DNA of 64,000 nucleotides from NCBI GenBank assembly GCA_963585895.1, contig OY757907.1, positions 105,345,430 through 105,409,429 on the forward strand, in the 5' to 3' direction. This document shows, piece by piece, positions 59,205 to 64,000 of the stretch. Numbering within the stretch: the first letter of the stretch is position 1; every line of letters starts with the position of its first letter. The position numbers and the translations under genes were made by a program. This stretch comes from Sepioteuthis lessoniana. Lineage: Eukaryota; Mollusca; Cephalopoda; Myopsida; Loliginidae. The notes below the pieces were generated by a model, which had not been told where the DNA came from, did no database searches, and was given only the letters and a program-made list of their open reading frames with translations.

Positions 59205-59522
59205 CATAGCACAGTGGATAAGGTGTTTGGTTGAAAATGCTTCTTAGGGAAATCATCTGGAGGTTGCAGGTTCAATCCCAACTACAGGTAAGAAAATCAA
59301 GGAATACTTACAATAACTTAACACTTATACCTGGTCATGGTTAACAGAAATGGAAGAGTCTACCCTTGTGGTTCAAATGAAGGGTTCAGTTTGAAATTCT
59401 ATGTGGGCTACCTAATTCAACATGAAGAAGGCCGAAGGACATATCAACCAAAACGTTGTGAGTATAACAACAAAGATGAAGTCAATAGTCTGAATATTCT
59501 AAGAGATAACAATTATCAGTCT
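59205..59522 (+). mobile_element. SINE family E copy
   Basis: ACAGTGGATAAGGTGTTTGG head, GGAGGTTGCAGGTTCAATCC B box, ACACTTATACCTGGTCATGG middle, and the end GAAGAAGGCCGAAGGACATA with AAAACGTTGTGAGTATAACA. A 62-codon open frame across it (59337-59525) is a chance frame in the SINE. Confidence 0.74.
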
Positions 59523-60600
59523 TGATCCCAGAAATTTAGACAAATTATATTCATTTTAACAGCATAAAACTGAATTTGCAACGGCAAAAATTTGAGAGCA
59601 AATACTCAACTGGATTCAGTACTACTTTCATGAGGAACATATTTTTGTTTTACTTTACATCCAATAAATATACATACCAAGTTTAGTAGCTTTATATAAA
59701 AATGTTTTATTTTATAGCAGGCACACTAATGATACTCAAAATAAATAAGCCAAATTCACTTTATCTTTTGTATTTAAAAAGAAAAAGAATCAGTGCTGAA
59801 CTTCCTATAGACATAGTCCTACCCAGACTTATCCAGCCTTGATTCCATTAACTTCAACCCAACAGTCTAAGCAAGAAAGCAGACAGCAAGGATAATAAGA
59901 TGTTGAAGGAGATTTAAATCATTGTAAATCAGTCTCTCAGAACTAATAGTAAAGATAATCTATGATGGGAAATATTTAACCATTTGAAGATGGTCATTAA
60001 CTTATCACTATGACAGCCATTATTGCTTCAAAAACTTTATAGTAGACAAGACAATCCTTAAACCTGTTTGGATTTCTGTTGTAACAGCAGCAGTTCATGA
60101 GAAAACTGAAGTTTTTGTTTAGGAAAAAGTGAAGAACTTTAATTAGCACTTCCTAAATAGCTGTTAATTGGAAATTTGAATGATTAAAACAACGACATTC
60201 AATTGTAGGAGAATGGACCTGTATTTAGTATTTAAGTTCCCCACAAGTTTAATGTTGAGGTTTGATATAGAGTGTTTTGTTTAGAATAAAGGTGGAATAG
60301 GGCATAATATAGGCACATTGATAAAGTAGTAAATGAAGGAAGCCAGTGAAATAAATGAGTGAAGATATGAAACAAATAAAAGTTGTAAAACGGCACAGGC
60401 AAAATGAACATTTAAAACAAGGCGACGAACAAAAACAAATTTATATTCTACAACAATAAAACTTACATTGATACATAAAAGAAATTACTAACTCTACTAA
60501 CAAAATAATAGTGTGTGTGTGTGTGTGTGTGTGTAACACAACTAAGCTATAAAAGAATTACTAGTTTAAAATGTTCTTTTTTTATGATTAGAAACGGGCA
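59523..60600. other. Unannotated DNA upstream of SINE E and downstream of promoter zone
   Basis: Would be the first intron of the proposed gene. Contains (GT)n at 60511-60534. No exon or element recognised. Confidence 0.5.
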
Positions 60601-60818
60601 GTTTCTCAGAGACTGGAAAGCGTCTCATAGTCATTGTATATGAATGTCTGCAAGGCCTATCCATGGTGTTGCTTTTCTCTCCTGTTGATTCATGCTGAAG
60701 GGAGTGTGTTGCTGCTGCAAAGAAATTTGGTCAAAAAGAACAAGGGTGTTTGAAGACGACGTATTTATAGAAAATACGTGTCTTGTAGGTGGCTAAAAAA
60801 CACAGGACTTGAATTTAC

Positions 60819-60897
60819 GCACGGACGTAGTTTTAAACATGTCACGTGGTTCTCCAGGCCAATGGTTTCCCAAGACTGAATATTGAGCGTCCGCCAT
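60819..60897 (-). CDS. Candidate first coding exon of the phospholipase C gene
   Basis: Begins at an ATG in a near-ideal context (AAAGATGGCGGAC, purine at -3, G at +4), reads MADAQYSVLGNHWPGEPRDM then FKTTSV, and reaches a GTAAAT donor in phase 1. The frame is open for only eight more codons past the donor. The segment lies in the most CpG- and GC-rich non-repeat part of the window and has no resemblance to the transposons here. It could instead be the first exon of another minus-strand gene. Phase agrees with both candidate downstream chains (58262 and 44108). Confidence 0.42.
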
Positions 60898-60960
60898 CTT
60901 TGTGGGAACAAGTGGCATACTGCCCAAAATAATTTATCGGAGTGTCAAGTCCTATACAAT
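60820..60960 (-). promoter_or_regulatory. YY1-like promoter / translation-start zone
   Basis: A GC-richer island in AT-rich DNA with several CpGs. On the minus strand AAGATGGCGGAC is both a good start context and the classic YY1 core (plus strand CCGCCATCTT, 60891-60900), a motif often placed just downstream of animal transcription starts. A CACGTG E-box (60843-60848) and a CCAAT pentamer (60860-60864) are within 60 bp. No TATA box stands out immediately upstream on the minus strand. Whether transcription starts near 60950 is inferred. Confidence 0.4.
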
Positions 60961-61235
60961 ACAGACCCCACAAAATTATCCTTCAATGGCACATTTTATT
61001 AGAAATTGTTTTACTCTGTAAGTTAAAGGAATTAAAAATTTTCTTTGATGTTTTGTTGGATTACAGTTACATATAAGCATAAGAGTTTTAGTAGTAAATG
61101 TTTCTGTCAACCCCAATTGCTAAAACAAAGCAAATTATGTCAAAATCTACAAAATATCAGTCCAAGGACAAGAAAATTTTGTTAAATCAAAATTTACAGG
61201 ACACAGTTTTTGTATTGTTAAAATATTAACATAAT

Positions 61236-62160
61236 TGTATACAGTGAGTACTACAAGGGGACACGCTGGCTCCGTACCTCTTTATCATTTGTCTAGACTA
61301 CGTACTTAGAACATCGATTGACAAAAATCAAAGAGAATGGCTTCGAACTGACGAAGAAAAGAAGCCAAAGGTACCCCGCAACAACAATTACCAACGCCGA
61401 CTACGCCGATGACATAGCGATACTGGCAAATACACCTGACCAAGCCGAAACACTACTGCATAGTTTGGAACGAGCAGCAGCAAGCATAGGCCTCTATGTT
61501 AATGCACACAAAATGGAATATATGTGCTATAACCAAATGGGGGACATCTCCACTCTAGAAGGAACCCCTCTTAAACTAGTAGACAAATTCACTTACCTAG
61601 GAAGCAGCGTCGAATCAACCGAAAAGGACATCGAAACGAGGTTAACGAAAGCATGGACAGCTATCAATAGGCTATCAATTATATGGAAATCAGACCTAAC
61701 CGATAAAATGAAACGCAGTTTCTCCCAGGCAGCGGTCACATCGATACTGCTATATGGCTGCACTACATGGACGCTAACAAAACGGCTGGAGAAGAAGCTA
61801 TATGGCAATTACACAAGAATGCTGCGTGCAATCCTGAACAAGTCCTGGCAGCAACACCCCACAAGACACCAACTGTACGGCCACCTGCCCCCTATCACGA
61901 AAACTATTCAAGTTAGAAGAACCAGACATGCAGGACACTGCTAGAGAAGTAGGGACGAACTCATAAGAGATGTACTCTTATGGATCCCCATACATGGCTG
62001 CGCAAAAGCAGGGCGACCAGCACGAACATACATTCAGCAGCTATGTGAGGATACGGGATGTTGTCCTGAAGACCTACCTAGGGCGATGAACGATAGGGAG
62101 GAGTGGCGAGAGAGGGTCAGGGATATCCGTGCTACCAGCGCGATATGATGATGATGATGT
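61236..62160 (+). mobile_element. RTE-like retrotransposon, 5'-truncated, youngest copy
   Basis: Truncated copy starting within RT motif B (GVLQGDTLAP near 61243). One extra A near 61322 shifts the frame. The RT then stays open over 61318-61944 with an intact YADD (ADYADDIAILAN) and the LLYGCTTWTLT segment. It is cut by a single TAG at 61942-61944 where a Trp is expected (GHC*RSRDEL), after which AGRPARTYIQQL and CEDTGCCPEDLPRAMNDREE follow. It ends in (GAT)n at 62145-62158. Only one indel and one stop in about 900 bp make it the least decayed of the RTE copies here. It sits about 340 bp from the proposed promoter. Confidence 0.88.
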
Positions 62161-62707
62161 GTACAGTCAACAAAAATCAAATTGTTAAGCTTATACAAAG
62201 AATTTAACAAAATAATTCCATGTAAATATTTTCACAAACAAAATCCTAATTCAGTTTGAAGATTTTTCCCTTTCTTTCCAGATGGTAAGTGTTCAAGAAA
62301 CATGCAGAGTGAGAGTGTTTATGTACTGCATTAATGGAAACAATTCGAATTACAAGACTGACTTTTATCACTCCTTCTACATAATATTTTTTCTTTTTAA
62401 ATGAAGAAAATTTCTCTAGTTTCTTAACTGGTTGAAGTAATTTAACATTTTAAAAATTATTTTGTGAAATCAAGGTAAAAGGACAAAAATTAAAAAAAGG
62501 ACAGGAATTTTTTAAAAAAATAAATAAGAATTAATCACAGATCAGACAATAGACCCCCTCCACAAAAAAAATTGTAAAAGATAATTTTCATCAACTTTTT
62601 AAAACAGGTTTTATAATAGTCTGGCATATATCAATAAAAGAAAAAAATCTGAGTACTGTCAAACAAGTACTTCCTCCATATCAAAATATCACACTTGATC
62701 TTTTTTT

Positions 62708-62950
62708 GACAGGTCCATTGGCCTAGCAGTTCGAGTGTTTGCCAAAGGCCTGGGAGACTGAGGTTCAATCCCAGGTTGAGTCATACCAAAAACTCAAAAA
62801 ATGGTACTTGATGCCTCCTTGCTTAACACTCAGTATTATATGATATAGCTCAAGGGTAAAGTGGAGCAATCCAAAGAAAGGAGCAGCACCCTTCCCTTCA
62901 CCTTAGTGTAGTAGCTATTGAAAAGGGAGCCTTAGGGTCCCCATCATCAA
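62708..62950 (+). mobile_element. SINE family B copy, plus strand
   Basis: Head GGCCTAGCAGTTCGAGTGTT and GAGGTTCAATCCCAGG give clear A- and B-box-like segments. The body is AACTCAAAAAATGGTACTTG, TTGCTTAACACTCAGTATTA and GTAGCTATTGAAAAGGGAGC. Full-length member, useful as family reference. Confidence 0.77.
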
Positions 62951-63117
62951 TGATAAATAACTTTACTTATCTTTTTTATTATTGTATAAATTATTTGGAA
63001 AAGAATCTTTATCTTTTCGTCAATGTATTCTTCAGATTTCCTTAGCATATTTTGAAATAGTAGTCATTGAGTATCATTTGGCAGTAGCATTTTTTAGTGC
63101 GTATTAATCTCATCACC

Positions 63118-63405
63118 ATGGAGGTACCCATAGTGTAATGGTTATCATCGTAGGAAATGAACACAGCAATGCGAGTTCAAATCCTGGACATGACTGATTG
63201 CATTTCACATAGCACTAATACCCTTGGGAAAGGTATGAATCCAATTATTCTCCCTCCAGCTATGGGTAAATAGTAGGGCAGACGGAATTCTTCAGCCTTG
63301 GTGAGGCAACTAGTCTAGGAGAAGGAAAACTCTGAATCCAAACCTGTTAAACTCCGCTTAAAAATTGATCTTGTGTCATATCCTGCCCGAGCGGAGGGGT
63401 TGGTA
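63118..63405 (+). mobile_element. tRNA-derived SINE, family C
   Basis: Head CCATAGTGTAATGGTTATCA and GCGAGTTCAAATCCTGG (A and B boxes). The core CCTTGGGAAAGGTATGAATC and CAGCTATGGGTAAATAGTAG is nearly identical to family A. The tail differs: GGCAACTAGTCTAGGAGAAG, CTCTGAATCCAAACC and CCTGCCCGAGCGGAGGGGTT. Best C copy in the window. Confidence 0.78.
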
Positions 63406-63734
63406 AATATGATTAATCTCATCACCATTTCCCCTGAAACAATTATAGATCCAACAGTGAAAGCATCATGCCTTTCAAACCAATTCCATTTTTTTTTCTA
63501 TATACACTTTAATGTCCAGATTTATAAACTGTTCCAACACTAAAGTGTGGGAGACATTAAAGAGAAAAAAAAACATTTGTTATATAGTTATTTACACGTT
63601 CATTCAGCATCACAACGACACCATAATTAAGACGCATGAAGGAAGGAAGACGCAAGAAGACTTCTTTAGAAAAATATTCACCTCTCACTTTATTGCAAGG
63701 GTTCGAAAGGTTAGCATGTGAGAGGATGCTGGAG

Positions 63735-64000
63735 ACCGAACGTAAACTTCATATTTTGACCCCACTGTTATGACCGTCACGTTGTGTCTTTATTGTTCTC
63801 CTGATGTTGGGGTCTACTCCATCGGGGCTTTCCGAGGGCCCCCTCGGTCTGGTGTGGCCTTCCCTAACACATCTCGTCTCTATTGTCTGGAATTCTACTG
63901 ACAACTGCTCTGGGACCCAAACTCAACTGAGTTAAATAATAACTCAACGCCCACACAATCGCCTACTGAATCTTTGAAATCGAATGTTTAATCGTCATCA
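63735..64000. other. GC-richer terminal segment, unassigned
   Basis: Base composition changes near 63735: CCATCGGGGCTTTCCGAGGG, CCCCCTCGGTCTGGTGTGG and several CpGs, unlike the surrounding DNA. No open frame of note. It could be the start of an LTR or another element continuing out of the window, or a regulatory island. Confidence 0.35.

Noticed and set aside
61593-61808. 71-codon minus-strand frame
   Set aside because: Antisense shadow of the RTE reverse transcriptase.

Overview
This is a eukaryotic, AT-rich, repeat-dense stretch of animal DNA. Three things suggest a mollusc, most likely a cephalopod: very large introns, long (TA)n tracts, and many tRNA-derived SINEs and RTE-type retrotransposon copies. 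The assignment is an inference from repeat style and was not tested by a search. There is no bacterial-style gene content, and nearly all long open frames are transposon remnants or chance.

The one host gene I can support lies on the minus strand. It encodes a phosphoinositide-specific phospholipase C of the delta/eta type. Four exons are well supported: 32237-32307 and 24600-24751 (C-terminal half of the PH domain), 18469-18598 (canonical EF-hand) and 8682-8800 (second EF-hand). They are phase-compatible and have clear splice signals. The catalytic X/Y and C2 exons would lie beyond the low-coordinate end, so at least 8.6 kb of intron follows. Upstream I propose, at lower confidence, tiny exons at 43781-43806, 49827-49862, 57087-57119 and 58247-58262, and a first coding exon at 60819-60897. 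That last exon starts at an AAGATGGCGGA start codon inside a YY1-like, GC-richer promoter zone. The gene would then span more than 52 kb of this window.

The most interesting gene-level signal is the intron 18599-24599. It has a perfect U12-type ATATCCTTT donor, a TTCTTTAAC branch site and an AC acceptor, making it a minor-spliceosome AT-AC intron between the PH domain and the first EF-hand. GT-AG splicing cannot retain the conserved Trp-Ile residues at this junction.

The rest is transposon archaeology. RTE-like non-LTR retrotransposon copies lie at 10450-11050, 14628-17470 (nearly full length, catalytic motif deleted), 28916-29880, 30125-30545, 37100-37430, 41325-41760, 44951-45260, 47500-48545 and 61236-62160 (youngest, YADD intact). 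A Penelope-like element (RT plus GIY-YIG) sits inside the U12 intron. Mariner-type DNA transposons with recognisable TIRs are at 4691-6043, 26546-27445 and 20394-20583, and a degraded one is at 23820-24300. Further elements are a piggyBac-type TTAA MITE (8907-9292) and several foldback or palindromic elements (11152-11375, 22197-22316, 38267-38396, 54776-55975). Four tRNA-derived SINE families (A, B, C, E here) and one unclassified family (D) are interspersed. Families A and C share a central core, while A and D share a tail module, so these repeats are modular.

I find no CRISPR, operon, rRNA or functional tRNA. The novel-looking parts are the U12 intron context, the microexon-split PH domain, the modular A/C/D repeat network and the large inverted repeat around two D copies.
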